This document shows positions 15,988 through 25,429 of a stretch of 64,000 nucleotides of DNA, in pieces. The first letter of the stretch is position 1. Every line of letters starts with the position of its first letter. This DNA comes from Bacteroidota bacterium (GTDB lineage Bacteria > Bacteroidota > Bacteroidia > Chitinophagales > Chitinophagaceae): contig JAEWJK010000001.1 in NCBI GenBank assembly GCA_023386555.1, positions 248,001 through 312,000 on the forward strand, given 5' to 3'. Position numbers and translations under genes: made by a program. The notes below the pieces were generated by a model. It did not search any database. It had not been told where the DNA came from and worked only from the letters and a program-made list of their open reading frames with translations.

Positions 15988-17136
15988 TTATTTAAAGTGA
16001 ACCAGTTTCTCAACTGCTTTCTCTAATGTTTCTTCTTTCTTGGCAAAACAAAAACGAAGCACTTTATCATCTTTACCATGCTTGTAAAATGCAGAAACTG
16101 GAATGGTTGCAACTCCATATTCTTTTATCAGTCTTAATGCAAAGTCTTTATCCTTCTCTTCCGAAAGTCCATCGTAACTGTAGCATTGGAAATAACTTCC
16201 ATGACTTGTCATTGCTTTGAAAGGTGTTGACTTCATCAACCCTGCAAAAAAATCTCTCTTAACCTGGTAAAATTTCGGAAGCGACAAATAAGCTTCTTCA
16301 TTACTTATATATTCTGCTATTGCAACTTGTTGAGGTGTGTTGCATGTAAAGCAGTTAAACTGGTGAATCTTCCTGAACTCTTTCATTAACTCAACAGAAG
16401 AAATGCAATAACCCATTTTCCAACCTGTACAATGATAGGTTTTACCGAATGAAAAAGTAACAAAGCTTCTTTCCAACAAGTCAGGATAACGAAGCATACT
16501 AAAATGCGGGATATCATCAAAGATCAAATGCTCATATACTTCATCACTTAAGATGATAATATTTGTGTTTGCTGTAATGGCTCTTAATTGTTCGATATCT
16601 TTTTCATTCAACACACTTCCTGTTGGGTTTTGTGGTGTGTTGATCATGATCATTTTTGTTTTACTGGTGATCTTTTGTTTTACTTCTTCCCATGGAATAG
16701 AATAATCAGGATACTGCAGGTTAATTAAAACAGCTTTTGCTCCGTTCACTTCTATGTTTGGAATATAACTATCATAACAAGGTTCAAATACAATCACTTC
16801 GTCACCTGGTTGCAAGGCAGCAGTAAGTGCAGTATAAATTGCATAAGTAGCACCGGGTGTAATTGTTATTTGGTGGTCGGCATCAATAACAGTTGAATAA
16901 AGCTTTTGAACTTTCTCAGCGAGTTTCTCACGAAGCAACGGTAATCCATTCATGTGAGTGTACTGGTTAAAGCCGTTTTTCATTGCTTTGTTTACAAGAT
17001 CAGTCAACTCATCACTCATTTGAAAATCGGGAAAGCCTTGTCCAAGATTTACTGCATTGTATTCAACAGCCAGCTGGCTCATTACAGTAAAGATGGTAGT
17101 ACCAATATTGGGCAGTTTTGATTGTAGCTTAATCAC
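15988..17136 (-). CDS. ybdL: Pyridoxal-phosphate aminotransferase, methionine aminotransferase (YbdL) type
   Basis: Class I/II fold-type I aminotransferase, 382 residues, predicted to act on methionine or other hydrophobic/aromatic amino acids with keto acids. Motifs: NLGQGFPDFQMSDEL near residue 32, NQYTHMNGLPLLREKLAE, MINTPQNPTGSVL near 170, SDEVYEHLIFDD near 198, and SFGKTYHCTGWKMGY, with the PLP lysine near 231; RFCFAKKEETL near the C-terminus includes the carboxylate-binding arginine. The FGKTYHCTGWK signature is characteristic of the YbdL and kynurenine aminotransferase group. It is a single-gene unit with a TATATTTG -7 box just upstream and a terminator downstream. Confidence 0.88.
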   Translation of the reverse strand: MIKLQSKLPNIGTTIFTVMSQLAVEYNAVNLGQGFPDFQMSDELTDLVNKAMKNGFNQYTHMNGLPLLREKLAEKVQKLYSTVIDADHQITITPGATYAIYTALTAALQPGDEVIVFEPCYDSYIPNIEVNGAKAVLINLQYPDYSIPWEEVKQKITSKTKMIMINTPQNPTGSVLNEKDIEQLRAITANTNIIILSDEVYEHLIFDDIPHFSMLRYPDLLERSFVTFSFGKTYHCTGWKMGYCISSVELMKEFRKIHQFNCFTCNTPQQVAIAEYISNEEAYLSLPKFYQVKRDFFAGLMKSTPFKAMTSHGSYFQCYSYDGLSEEKDKDFALRLIKEYGVATIPVSAFYKHGKDDKVLRFCFAKKEETLEKAVEKLVHFK

Positions 17137-17439
17137 AAAAAAGATTTAGCCACAAATATAGCAGCCGAAGAGTTGTTTTTTAAAAGGGCCTAAGGCGGCT
17201 AAATGAGGTTGGGGGAAATGGGGGTGTAATTAAGACCTGGAATCAAAAGCGGTACAGCAACATAGAACAGCAGGCAGAATAAAAAGGGATCGTTCGTTAT
17301 GTTTGCTTTCGATTACAATACAAATGTAGACTGCAAATTTGAGTAAGTGCTTAAATGCAAATTGAAGTATTATTAAAAGGTGCTGAAGGTTTAATAACAG
17401 ATGGGCACACAGAAAATAATCTAATGCTCAATGCAAAAT
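17137..17439. other. Gap without a gene between the aminotransferase and TolC genes
   Basis: About 300 bp. A TATATTTG -7 box for the aminotransferase is at 17153-17160 (reverse strand), giving a leader of about 12 nt. The rest is A+T-rich with a G-rich run near 17212. No open frame, tandem repeat or convincing terminator hairpin is visible past the TolC stop codon. Confidence 0.5.
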
Positions 17440-18732
17440 TTAAAGCGGCAGTTGATTACTTAATCTTCTTAATTCAATCTCTGCAACTTTAGATGCATAA
17501 GCCAGATTCACTAACCGAAATCCCGTTTCTTCAAAACTTCTTTGTGCTTCTCTTACTTCAATAATCGTTGCTACATTCAGATTGAACCGTTGAACTGTAA
17601 GATCAACTAATCTTCTTGAAAGTTCATAAGTGTCCTGCTCCTGTTGTAATTGCTGCAGGGTATTTTGATAAGCCTGGAAAGCTCTGATTGCAGCATTATT
17701 CAACGTCACCAATACGCTTTCTTTCTGAAGTTCGGCTGCAGTGGTATTAAATTCTGCTGCTCTTATTTGTCTTTTTGTAGCACCGCCATTAAATATTGGG
17801 ATCTGAACATTCAAACCAAGGAATGGTCCGTAACTCTGATTAAGCAAAGTTAACCCGGCAGCATTCTGGTTACGATTGAAGTTATATCCTCCATTTAATC
17901 TCACTGCAGGATAACGTTGTGAAGCTATCTCTTTTACGAGTTGTTCATTTATTTTTATCTGCTGCTCAGCTACCTGTACTTCAGGATGTTGTTGTATGTA
18001 AGCCAGTACACGATCTAATAACAATGATGGATCAACAACAATACTATCGTTGATAACGAAAGCAGAGTCTTTTGAATCCATGATATCCATTAAATCAACC
18101 TTTGCCTGGCTAAGTACCAGCTGCTGCGCTGCAATATTTTGTTTGATTGCATTTACATCTATCTGAGCCTGGAAAATATCTGCATTGTTTGCCAATCCAA
18201 CATCTTTCCTTACCTGGAAAATATCCAATCTTTTTTGTGCAAGCTGAAGTGAGAAGTTTAACGTGTTAAGATATTCGTCTTGTCTCACAACATCATAATA
18301 ACTCACCATTACCTGTGCAACTACATTTTGTATTTGTGCTGCTAATTGAGCTTCGGTAAGTTTTTGTAACTCTTCCAATCGCTTTTTTGTAGCAACAACT
18401 CTCCATCCATTAAATACTAACATGCTTGCAGTGACACCAACCTGTGTACTGTTTGAAGCTGCACTGTTTCTATTGATCTCTTGCCCATTATTCAATTTTT
18501 GATTTACTGCAGTCACCTGTTCCTGACTGTTGAGTGTTGCATTAACTGTTGGCAATCCACCTGCAACACTTATGTGATTGGTTACTGCAGCAGCCTCTAT
18601 ATCTGTCCTGGCAATAGCAAGATCTAGATTATTTTTTAGAGCAGAATCAATAGCAGCTCTCAGGCTCAAGGTATGTTGACCTAACACCGGAGTTGCTGCA
18701 ACAGTTATCAATATAAAAATCCACTTCTTCAT
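17440..18732 (-). CDS. TolC-family outer-membrane efflux channel
   Basis: Outer-membrane factor of the tripartite efflux pump encoded just upstream. 430 residues from the ATG at 18732 (MKKWIFILITVAATPVLGQ), a clean signal peptide; the earlier start at 18747 is less likely. The body has two OEP repeats rich in glutamine and alanine coiled-coil helices, with SLRAAIDSALKNNLDLAIARTDIEAA near the start, GLNVQIPIFNGGATKRQIRAAE in the middle and TVQRFNLNVATIIEVREAQRSFEET near the end. Gene order on this strand is membrane-fusion protein, RND pump, this gene, with 30 bp between this gene and the pump. No lipobox is present. Confidence 0.92.
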   Translation of the reverse strand: MKKWIFILITVAATPVLGQHTLSLRAAIDSALKNNLDLAIARTDIEAAAVTNHISVAGGLPTVNATLNSQEQVTAVNQKLNNGQEINRNSAASNSTQVGVTASMLVFNGWRVVATKKRLEELQKLTEAQLAAQIQNVVAQVMVSYYDVVRQDEYLNTLNFSLQLAQKRLDIFQVRKDVGLANNADIFQAQIDVNAIKQNIAAQQLVLSQAKVDLMDIMDSKDSAFVINDSIVVDPSLLLDRVLAYIQQHPEVQVAEQQIKINEQLVKEIASQRYPAVRLNGGYNFNRNQNAAGLTLLNQSYGPFLGLNVQIPIFNGGATKRQIRAAEFNTTAAELQKESVLVTLNNAAIRAFQAYQNTLQQLQQEQDTYELSRRLVDLTVQRFNLNVATIIEVREAQRSFEETGFRLVNLAYASKVAEIELRRLSNQLPL

Positions 18733-18762
18733 TATCTGTAAGATCAATTATCCGATTATAAA

Positions 18763-21700
18763 TTATTCTGTTATCTCTGTGTGTTTGATCTTCTTATTAC
18801 CGGATATGTAAGTATATACAGCAGGAATAACAAACAAGGTTAATATCAATGAGAACATAATACCACCAACAATCACAATACCTAAAGGAATTCTACTTGT
18901 TGCAGCAGCACCTATACTCATGGCAATAGGCAAAGCACCTAAAGCGGTAGCAAGACTGGTCATCAGGATTGGTCTTAAACGTTGAACCGAAGCTTCTAAT
19001 ACAGCCTGTCCTTTTGCTAATCCGTTCTCACGTTTTTTATTGGCAAACTCAACGATAAGGATACCATTTTTTGTTACAAGACCAATCAACATGATCATAC
19101 CAATCTGAGAGAAAATGTTCAATGTATGACCGAACATCCAAAGACTTAATAATGCTCCGGCTAATGCCAATGGCACTGTTATCATGATAGTGAAGGGATC
19201 ACGGAAACTTTCGAACTGTGCAGCAAGTACTAAATAGATCAACACCAGTGCAAGCATAAATGCAAACGCTGTGTTGGATGAGCTTTCTGCATAATCTCTT
19301 GAAGGCCCACCCAACGATGTTTGAAAACTATCATCCAACAACCTGTTGCCGATTGCTCTCATTGCTTCTACACCATCACCAATAGTTTTTCCATCAGCCA
19401 GTGACGCAGAAATTGTAGCAGAACGAAATCTATTGTAATGAAAGAGTGTTGGTGGATTAGATGTTTCCTGGATATTCACCACAGCACTTAGTGGAATGTT
19501 CTGGTTCTGATTGTTCCGAACATATAACTGAGAAATATCAGTTGGTGTTTGCCTGTCTTTCAATTCAACCTGAGAGATCACTTCATATTGCCTTCCGTTA
19601 GCAGTATAATAACCAACTCTTCTTCCGCTGAATGCACTTTGTACAACTTCAGCAACATCGCCGATTGATAGACCAAGATCTCTTGCTTTCATTCTGTCAA
19701 TAGTAAGTTCCAACTCAGGTTTGTTAAACTTGAGATTCACATCAACATTATTGAACGTCGGATCTTTCCTTGCTTCCTCCAGAAACTTAGGAACTACTTC
19801 TTTGATCTTTTTAAAATCAAGATTTTGCAATATGAATTGAACTGGCAATGATCCTCTTGAACCTAATCCAACCGATATTGTTTGTTCCTCGATAGCAAAA
19901 ACCCTTACTTCATTAAATCGTGAAAGTTTTTTGTTCATCTCTTTCACAATATCACTCTGGCTTCGATCTCTTTCATCAGGATCAACCAACCCCATCCTGG
20001 CAAAACCTGAGTTCAATCCAGAAGAACCAAAGCCAGGCACAGCAGCAAAAGTGAATGTTCGTTCAGGAACAGAATCGTATAAGAAATCTACCAGCCTTGA
20101 ACCTACATCAGCCATATAATTATAACTCGCACCTTCAGGACCGCTGATCTGGAAACGAACACTGCTTTTATCTTCCATCGGAGCGATCTCACTCGGAATA
20201 TCTTTTCCGATGAAATAAATCAGTCCACCACAAATAGCAACAATTACCCAGGCCATCCATCGTACTCGTAAGAAACCTTTCAGCATCCTCAGGTAACCAT
20301 TTTCCATTCCACGAAAAATGAATTCTGTTTTCTCGTAAAACTTACCATGACTATGAGCTGTTGTTCCTTTTTTCTTTCGTGTAAGTAAAACGTTTAAGAC
20401 CGGAGTGATTGTTAACGATACAAATGCCGAGACTAATACAGCAGCACTCACCACTACTCCAAACTCACGGAATAAACTTCCAACAAATCCTTCAAGGAAA
20501 ATTACCGGCAAGAATACAACTGCAAGAGTGATGGAAGTAGATATAACCGCAAAGAAAATTTCTTTACTACCCTCCAGCGCTGCTTTTTGAATAGGAAGTC
20601 CTTGTTCCAGTTTACGGAAAATATTCTCTGTTACCACAATACCATCATCCACCACAAGACCAGTGGCTAGTACAATACCTAACAACGTAAGTACATTCAC
20701 CGAAAAACCTGAAACATACATGATAAAGAATGTTGCCACCAATGAGATCGGAATATCTATCAACGGACGAATAGCAATCATGAAATTTCTGAAGAAGAAT
20801 AATATTACCAACACCACAAGACTAAAAGCAATCAACAATGTTTCCTCTACTTCATGAATGGCTCGTCGAACATTTTGTGTTGTATCGATGAGTATAGTTA
20901 ACTCAACATCACTTCGGTCTGATTTTTTTAATTCTTCTAATCGTTTATTAAATTCATCCGATATCTCAATATAGTTGGCACCAGGTTGTGGAATAATTGC
21001 AAGACCAACGGCATTCAAACCATTTAACTTCCAGCTGAATTCTTCATTCTGCGGACCAATTTCAACTTTTGCAACATCTCCCAATCGAACAATACCAGAC
21101 GAATCTTGTCTTAATATCAATTCTCTGAATTGTTCTTCGGTCGACAAACGGCCTAGTGTTCTTATCGTAAGCTCAGTATTGTTTCCATAAATTTTTCCTG
21201 ATGGGATCTCTACATTCTCTCTTGCTAAACCTGTACTTACATCCCTGAAAGAAATATTGTAAGAGTTTAATTTATCCGGATCGATCCATATCCTCATTGA
21301 AGGTCTCTTCTGACCAAAAATGTTCACTCCACTCACCTGAGGTATTGTTTGAAAACGTTCCAGCAAAACATTCTCGGCATAATCACTTAATTCCATTAAA
21401 CCTTTACTCGGACTTTGTGCTGCCAGCAGAATAATAAAATCACTGTTCGCATCTGCTTTGCTCACTACAGGAGCAGCATCAATATCTTCTGGCAATTGTC
21501 TTTGAGCCTGGCTTACTTTATCACGAACATCATTCGCTGCAGCTTCAAGATCAGCATCCAGTTCAAACTCTACTGTAATATTGCTACTGCTCTGTGAACT
21601 GGAAGAAGAAATTGTTCTGATACCGGGAATTCCATTGATGGCTTTTTCCAATGGTTCGGTGATCTGCGTTTCAATAATGTCGGAGTTAGCACCAGTGTAA

Positions 21701-21849
21701 GTTGTTCTAACATTTACAATCGGAGGATCAATTGCAGGATACTCTCTTACTGCTAAAAATGTATACCCAACAACACCAAACAACAGGATGAGAATGTTCA
21801 TCACTGTTGCCAGCACCGGTCGTTTTAATGATAATTCTGAAATGTTCAT
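18763..21849 (-). CDS. RND-family multidrug efflux pump, inner-membrane subunit (HAE1/AcrB type)
   Basis: Proton-driven pump of 1028 residues, the usual length. It begins MNISELSLKRPVLATVMNIL, then ITEPLEKAINGIPGI, the porter domains, and TM2-6 with the motif GLVVDDGIVVTEN (intramembrane Asp pair) near 405 and VFLPVIFLEGFVGSLF. The second half repeats the plan with TKNGILIVEFANKK near 935 and RLRPILMTSLATALGALPIA. These are the AcrB/MexF hallmarks. It sits between the fusion protein and TolC genes in one operon. The 191-bp spacer to the fusion-protein gene holds an inverted pair of the interspersed repeat, which is unusual inside an operon. The substrates are not predictable. Confidence 0.95.
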   Translation of the reverse strand: MNISELSLKRPVLATVMNILILLFGVVGYTFLAVREYPAIDPPIVNVRTTYTGANSDIIETQITEPLEKAINGIPGIRTISSSSSQSSSNITVEFELDADLEAAANDVRDKVSQAQRQLPEDIDAAPVVSKADANSDFIILLAAQSPSKGLMELSDYAENVLLERFQTIPQVSGVNIFGQKRPSMRIWIDPDKLNSYNISFRDVSTGLARENVEIPSGKIYGNNTELTIRTLGRLSTEEQFRELILRQDSSGIVRLGDVAKVEIGPQNEEFSWKLNGLNAVGLAIIPQPGANYIEISDEFNKRLEELKKSDRSDVELTILIDTTQNVRRAIHEVEETLLIAFSLVVLVILFFFRNFMIAIRPLIDIPISLVATFFIMYVSGFSVNVLTLLGIVLATGLVVDDGIVVTENIFRKLEQGLPIQKAALEGSKEIFFAVISTSITLAVVFLPVIFLEGFVGSLFREFGVVVSAAVLVSAFVSLTITPVLNVLLTRKKKGTTAHSHGKFYEKTEFIFRGMENGYLRMLKGFLRVRWMAWVIVAICGGLIYFIGKDIPSEIAPMEDKSSVRFQISGPEGASYNYMADVGSRLVDFLYDSVPERTFTFAAVPGFGSSGLNSGFARMGLVDPDERDRSQSDIVKEMNKKLSRFNEVRVFAIEEQTISVGLGSRGSLPVQFILQNLDFKKIKEVVPKFLEEARKDPTFNNVDVNLKFNKPELELTIDRMKARDLGLSIGDVAEVVQSAFSGRRVGYYTANGRQYEVISQVELKDRQTPTDISQLYVRNNQNQNIPLSAVVNIQETSNPPTLFHYNRFRSATISASLADGKTIGDGVEAMRAIGNRLLDDSFQTSLGGPSRDYAESSSNTAFAFMLALVLIYLVLAAQFESFRDPFTIMITVPLALAGALLSLWMFGHTLNIFSQIGMIMLIGLVTKNGILIVEFANKKRENGLAKGQAVLEASVQRLRPILMTSLATALGALPIAMSIGAAATSRIPLGIVIVGGIMFSLILTLFVIPAVYTYISGNKKIKHTEITE

Positions 21850-21923
21850 CGGTTATTCTTCAGTTGATGCTTGCTAACATCGATTCTATTTTTATGATTC
21901 CAGCTTTTTGTATTTCAATTGAG

Positions 21924-22006
21924 CTTTACTTGCGTCGCACTCTTGTACAATTTGTTCATTGCTGATCAGTGTTCAGAAGTACAAGTGAGTGACACAACGA
22001 ACGATG
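21924..22006. repeat. Copies d-left and d-right of the interspersed element, inverted pair
   Basis: Left copy on the reverse strand, TTGCGTCGCACTCTTGTAC at 21930-21948; right copy on the forward strand, GTACAAGTGAGTGACACAAC at 21979-21998, separated by 30 bp. In RNA the two arms could pair at 16 of 19 positions including one G-U. The pair lies 43 bp past the membrane-fusion stop and 81 bp before the pump gene. Confidence 0.85.
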
Positions 22007-22040
22007 AGAAGAGATGTGATGATGACCACAAACATTATCA

Positions 22041-23099
22041 TTATATCACTTCTTCCAGCTTCTTTACAGTTCTTACTTTCAATTTAGAGTTAGGTCGTAC
22101 ATATAATACACCTGTTACCACAACAGAGTCTCCAATATTGAGTCCGTTTAATACTTCCACACCACCAGCTGTTCTTAACCCTGTTTCAATAGTTGTCATT
22201 TCGGGTTTACCATTTTTTGCAACGATCACCTTTTTACCATTTGCTTCAGGAATAATAGAGCTACTTGGTATCATAATCGTGCTATTCTTAGATCCTGCAT
22301 CGATCATTACCTTCACAAAGCTTCCGGGTTGAACATTACCGTTATCAATAACAGCTCTCACTATTAAGTTCCTTGTTGCAGTATTCACTTGTGGTTCAAT
22401 GGCAAGAATCGTTGCTCTTCTTTTCTCTCCATTCACTTCTATAGCAACTGACTTTCCTTTTGCAACAGTGTTTGCATATACTTCAGGAATAGTGAAATCG
22501 ATCTTGGATTTATTTACCTGCTGAATCGTAGCAAGCACTGTTTGTGGTGTAACATAAGCACCAGGACTCACATTTCTTAAGCCTATCGTTCCACTGAAAG
22601 GAGCTCTCACAATTGTTCTGCTGATGTTAGCTTGTACAACACCAATGTCGGCTCTTAAGGAACTAACCTGGTTAACGGCAACATCGTAGTCAGCACGGTT
22701 AATACCTTCTACTTCCAATAGTTTTCTTAAACGCTCTTCTGTTTTCTCGGCTAATGAAAGTTGAGCTCTGAGTTTTTGTAATTGTGCCTGCAGATCATCA
22801 TCATTTATTCTTGCTAATACAGCACCTTTTCCAACTGCTTTTCCCTCTGGTATGTTCAAATAAGTTAGTCTTCCACTTACTTCCGGACGTAATTCTGTTG
22901 TTTCATTGGCTACAACAGTTCCGTTGGCTTCTACCGTATTGTTCAAAGGTTGATAGCCTGCAATGATTACGTCAACCTGTACAGGAGGTTGTTGCTGACC
23001 ACCACCTTGTGTAGTTGTAACAGTTACTTTCTTATTATCTCCACCACCACACGACGTTAAAACACTGATTATTATAAAAAGGGTTAAGATCTTATACAT
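22041..23099 (-). CDS. RND efflux periplasmic adaptor (membrane-fusion) lipoprotein
   Basis: Links the inner-membrane pump to the TolC channel. 352 residues with a lipoprotein signal MYKILTLFIIISVLTSCGGG (Cys 17). The order is: N-terminal beta part with TTELRPEVSGRLTYLNIPEGKAV, an alpha-hairpin with LQAQLQKLRAQLSLAEKTEERLRKLLEVEGINRADYDVAVNQVSSL, the lipoyl second half IVRAPFSGTIGLRNVSPGAYV, and the beta-barrel IEPQVNTATRNLIVRAVIDN. This is the normal RND adaptor plan. First gene of the operon on this strand. A glycine/lysine-rich segment follows the lipid anchor. Confidence 0.93.
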   Translation of the reverse strand: MYKILTLFIIISVLTSCGGGDNKKVTVTTTQGGGQQQPPVQVDVIIAGYQPLNNTVEANGTVVANETTELRPEVSGRLTYLNIPEGKAVGKGAVLARINDDDLQAQLQKLRAQLSLAEKTEERLRKLLEVEGINRADYDVAVNQVSSLRADIGVVQANISRTIVRAPFSGTIGLRNVSPGAYVTPQTVLATIQQVNKSKIDFTIPEVYANTVAKGKSVAIEVNGEKRRATILAIEPQVNTATRNLIVRAVIDNGNVQPGSFVKVMIDAGSKNSTIMIPSSSIIPEANGKKVIVAKNGKPEMTTIETGLRTAGGVEVLNGLNIGDSVVVTGVLYVRPNSKLKVRTVKKLEEVI

Positions 23100-23306
23100 T
23101 CAATCGCTCTTAGATGTTTAAAAATATCGGGCCTTAAAGATAACCACATTTGGCAACCATATACTTAGAGATGGATAAATGGGTGAATATGAAAGGCTGA
23201 TTCTAAAGTGTGCAAAATTTAAAAATCGATTAATGATATGCAACTAAACTTCTGTTAAGTTAGGTTAGATAGCTTTTGAAAACGGTTAAACAGAAATATT
23301 TACGGC

Positions 23307-23338
23307 TTGGTGTTCTTAACGCTCAATCATTAGCTTTG
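23307..23338 (+). promoter_or_regulatory. Promoter of paaZ
   Basis: A -33 TTG at 23307-23309 and a perfect -7 box TAGCTTTG at 23331-23338, separated by 21 bp. Transcription should start near 23343, leaving a leader of about 15 nt before the ATG at 23358. Confidence 0.65.
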
Positions 23339-23357
23339 CCGCACTCAAACGATTGTT

Positions 23358-25406
23358 ATGCAGAAATTAGAGAATTACATTTTAGGCAAATGGGTTACCG
23401 GAGACGGTGAGGGACAAGCTTTATACAATGCTGTGAATGGTGATGTGATAGCCCATGCAACAACAAAAGGCCTTGATTATAATGCAATACTGGACTATGG
23501 AAGAACTATTGGTGGTGCAGCTTTAAGAAAAATGACTTTTCACGAAAGAGGTTTAATGTTGAAGGCTTTGGCCTTACATCTGCGAAATCATTTAGACAAA
23601 TTTTATGCGATCAGTTATTTAACCGGAGCAACAAAAGTTGATAGTTGGATAGATATTGAAGGTGGAATCGGCAATTTGTTTTCGTATGCCTCACTTCGTC
23701 GAAAATTTCCGGATGAACCTTTTTGCCTGGATGGTGAACCTCATCAACTTGGCAAAGCCGGAACTTTTATGGGGCACCACTTACTTGTTCCGAAAGAAGG
23801 TATCGCTGTTCACATCAATGCATTCAACTTTCCTGTCTGGGGAATGCTCGAAAAAATTGCAGTTAATCTTTTAGCCGGTGTTCCTGCTATTATCAAACCG
23901 GCAACCATCACTTCGTTCTTAACAGAAGCTGTGGTAAAAGAAATTGGAGCTTCAGGTATTCTACCAAAAGGGGCTTTGCAGTTGGTTTGTGGATCTGCAG
24001 GTGATATGTTAGATCATGTATCAGCACAAGATGTGATAACTTTCACAGGTTCTGCAACCACAGGATTGATGTTGAAAAGCCAGAAAAATATTCTGGAAAA
24101 TAACATCAGCTTTAATATGGAAGCAGATTCGCTTAACTGTATTGTGTTGGGTGAAGATGTTACACCAGGTATGCCTGAGTGGGATATTTTTATTAAAGAA
24201 GTAAGAAAGGAAATGACTGTGAAGGCCGGACAAAAATGTACAGCTATTCGTAGAATTTTTGTTCCGCAGAATAAGATCGAAGATGTGCATATTGCTTTGG
24301 GTAAAGCATTGTCTCAAACAACGATCGGTAATCCATTGAATGAAAAAGTTAGAATGGGAAGTTTGGCAGGATTGGGTCAAAGAGATGAAGTAAAAACCCA
24401 GGTGCAAAAATTACTTGCATCATCCCAGATCATTTATGGAAGTCTTGACAGCATAGAAGTGATAGATGCTGATGCAAACAAAGGAGCTTTTATGAGTCCG
24501 TTGTTATTGTTGAACGAAAAACCTTTTGACTCAAACGAACCACATGAAGTAGAAGCTTTCGGCCCGGTTTCTACCTTAATGCCTTATACTTCTATGGATG
24601 ATGCTATTGCACTTTCGAGAATGGGTAAAGGCTCATTAGTTTCTTCTATTGTTACTGCTGATGATAAAATTGCGAGACAATATGTGATTGGTGCTGGTGC
24701 TTATCATGGAAGAATCTTAATTCTTAACAATGATTGTGCAAAAGAAAGTACAGGTCATGGTTCACCTTTGCCATTGTTGGTTCATGGTGGACCAGGAAGA
24801 GCTGGAAATGGTGAAGAAATGGGTGGTATAAGAGGTGTAAAACATTATATGCAGAGAGTGGCAATACAAGGATCGCCAACAACTATTACAGAGATCAGCA
24901 ATGTTTACCAGCAATATGGTAAAGGAAAAGACCCAGGTAAACATCCGTTTCAGAAATATTTTGAAGAGTTGCAAATAGGTGATCAGATCGTCACTGAAAA
25001 AAGAATGATCACTTCTGAGGACATTGACAAATTTGCCGAGTTAAGCGGAGATCATTTCTATGCACACAAAACAAATACAGATTTTGCAGGAACGATGTTT
25101 GAAAGGCAAGTAGCTCATGGATATTTTATTATGAGTGCTGCTGCAGGATTGTTTGTTGACAGCTATGAAAAAAATCCAGTGTTGTTGAATTATGGCATTG
25201 ATGAATTGCGATTTACCAAACCGGTTTATCCAGGCTCAGAATTATACATTCGTTTCACATGTAAAGAAAAAATGCCCCAGGAAAAGAAAGAAGAAACTGA
25301 TATTGACAAAGGAATTGTAAAGTGGTTGGTGGAGATGTTGGATGAAACTGATGAACTTACCGGAGTTGCAACAATACTTACGATGGTTCAGAGAAAACCT
25401 CAATAA
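23358..25406 (+). CDS. paaZ: PaaZ-like bifunctional oxepin-CoA hydrolase / semialdehyde dehydrogenase
   Basis: Ring-opening enzyme of the aerobic phenylacetyl-CoA pathway, a fusion of an aldehyde dehydrogenase (about 1-515) and a MaoC-type hydratase (about 530-680). In the first domain IHINAFNFPVWGMLEKIA, IIKPATITS, TFTGSATTG and the catalytic cysteine in AGQKCTAIRR near 294 are visible. The second has the hydratase motif KFAELSGDHFYAHKT near 560 and VAHGYFIMS. The full-length fusion of 682 residues matches E. coli PaaZ. No paaABCDE or paaJ is near, but an enoyl-CoA hydratase follows after 23 bp, consistent with a CoA-thioester degradation pathway. A good -33/-7 promoter lies just upstream. 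Confidence 0.9.
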   Translation: MQKLENYILGKWVTGDGEGQALYNAVNGDVIAHATTKGLDYNAILDYGRTIGGAALRKMTFHERGLMLKALALHLRNHLDKFYAISYLTGATKVDSWIDIEGGIGNLFSYASLRRKFPDEPFCLDGEPHQLGKAGTFMGHHLLVPKEGIAVHINAFNFPVWGMLEKIAVNLLAGVPAIIKPATITSFLTEAVVKEIGASGILPKGALQLVCGSAGDMLDHVSAQDVITFTGSATTGLMLKSQKNILENNISFNMEADSLNCIVLGEDVTPGMPEWDIFIKEVRKEMTVKAGQKCTAIRRIFVPQNKIEDVHIALGKALSQTTIGNPLNEKVRMGSLAGLGQRDEVKTQVQKLLASSQIIYGSLDSIEVIDADANKGAFMSPLLLLNEKPFDSNEPHEVEAFGPVSTLMPYTSMDDAIALSRMGKGSLVSSIVTADDKIARQYVIGAGAYHGRILILNNDCAKESTGHGSPLPLLVHGGPGRAGNGEEMGGIRGVKHYMQRVAIQGSPTTITEISNVYQQYGKGKDPGKHPFQKYFEELQIGDQIVTEKRMITSEDIDKFAELSGDHFYAHKTNTDFAGTMFERQVAHGYFIMSAAAGLFVDSYEKNPVLLNYGIDELRFTKPVYPGSELYIRFTCKEKMPQEKKEETDIDKGIVKWLVEMLDETDELTGVATILTMVQRKPQ

Positions 25407-25429
25407 TTTTATCCTTTAAAATATTATAT

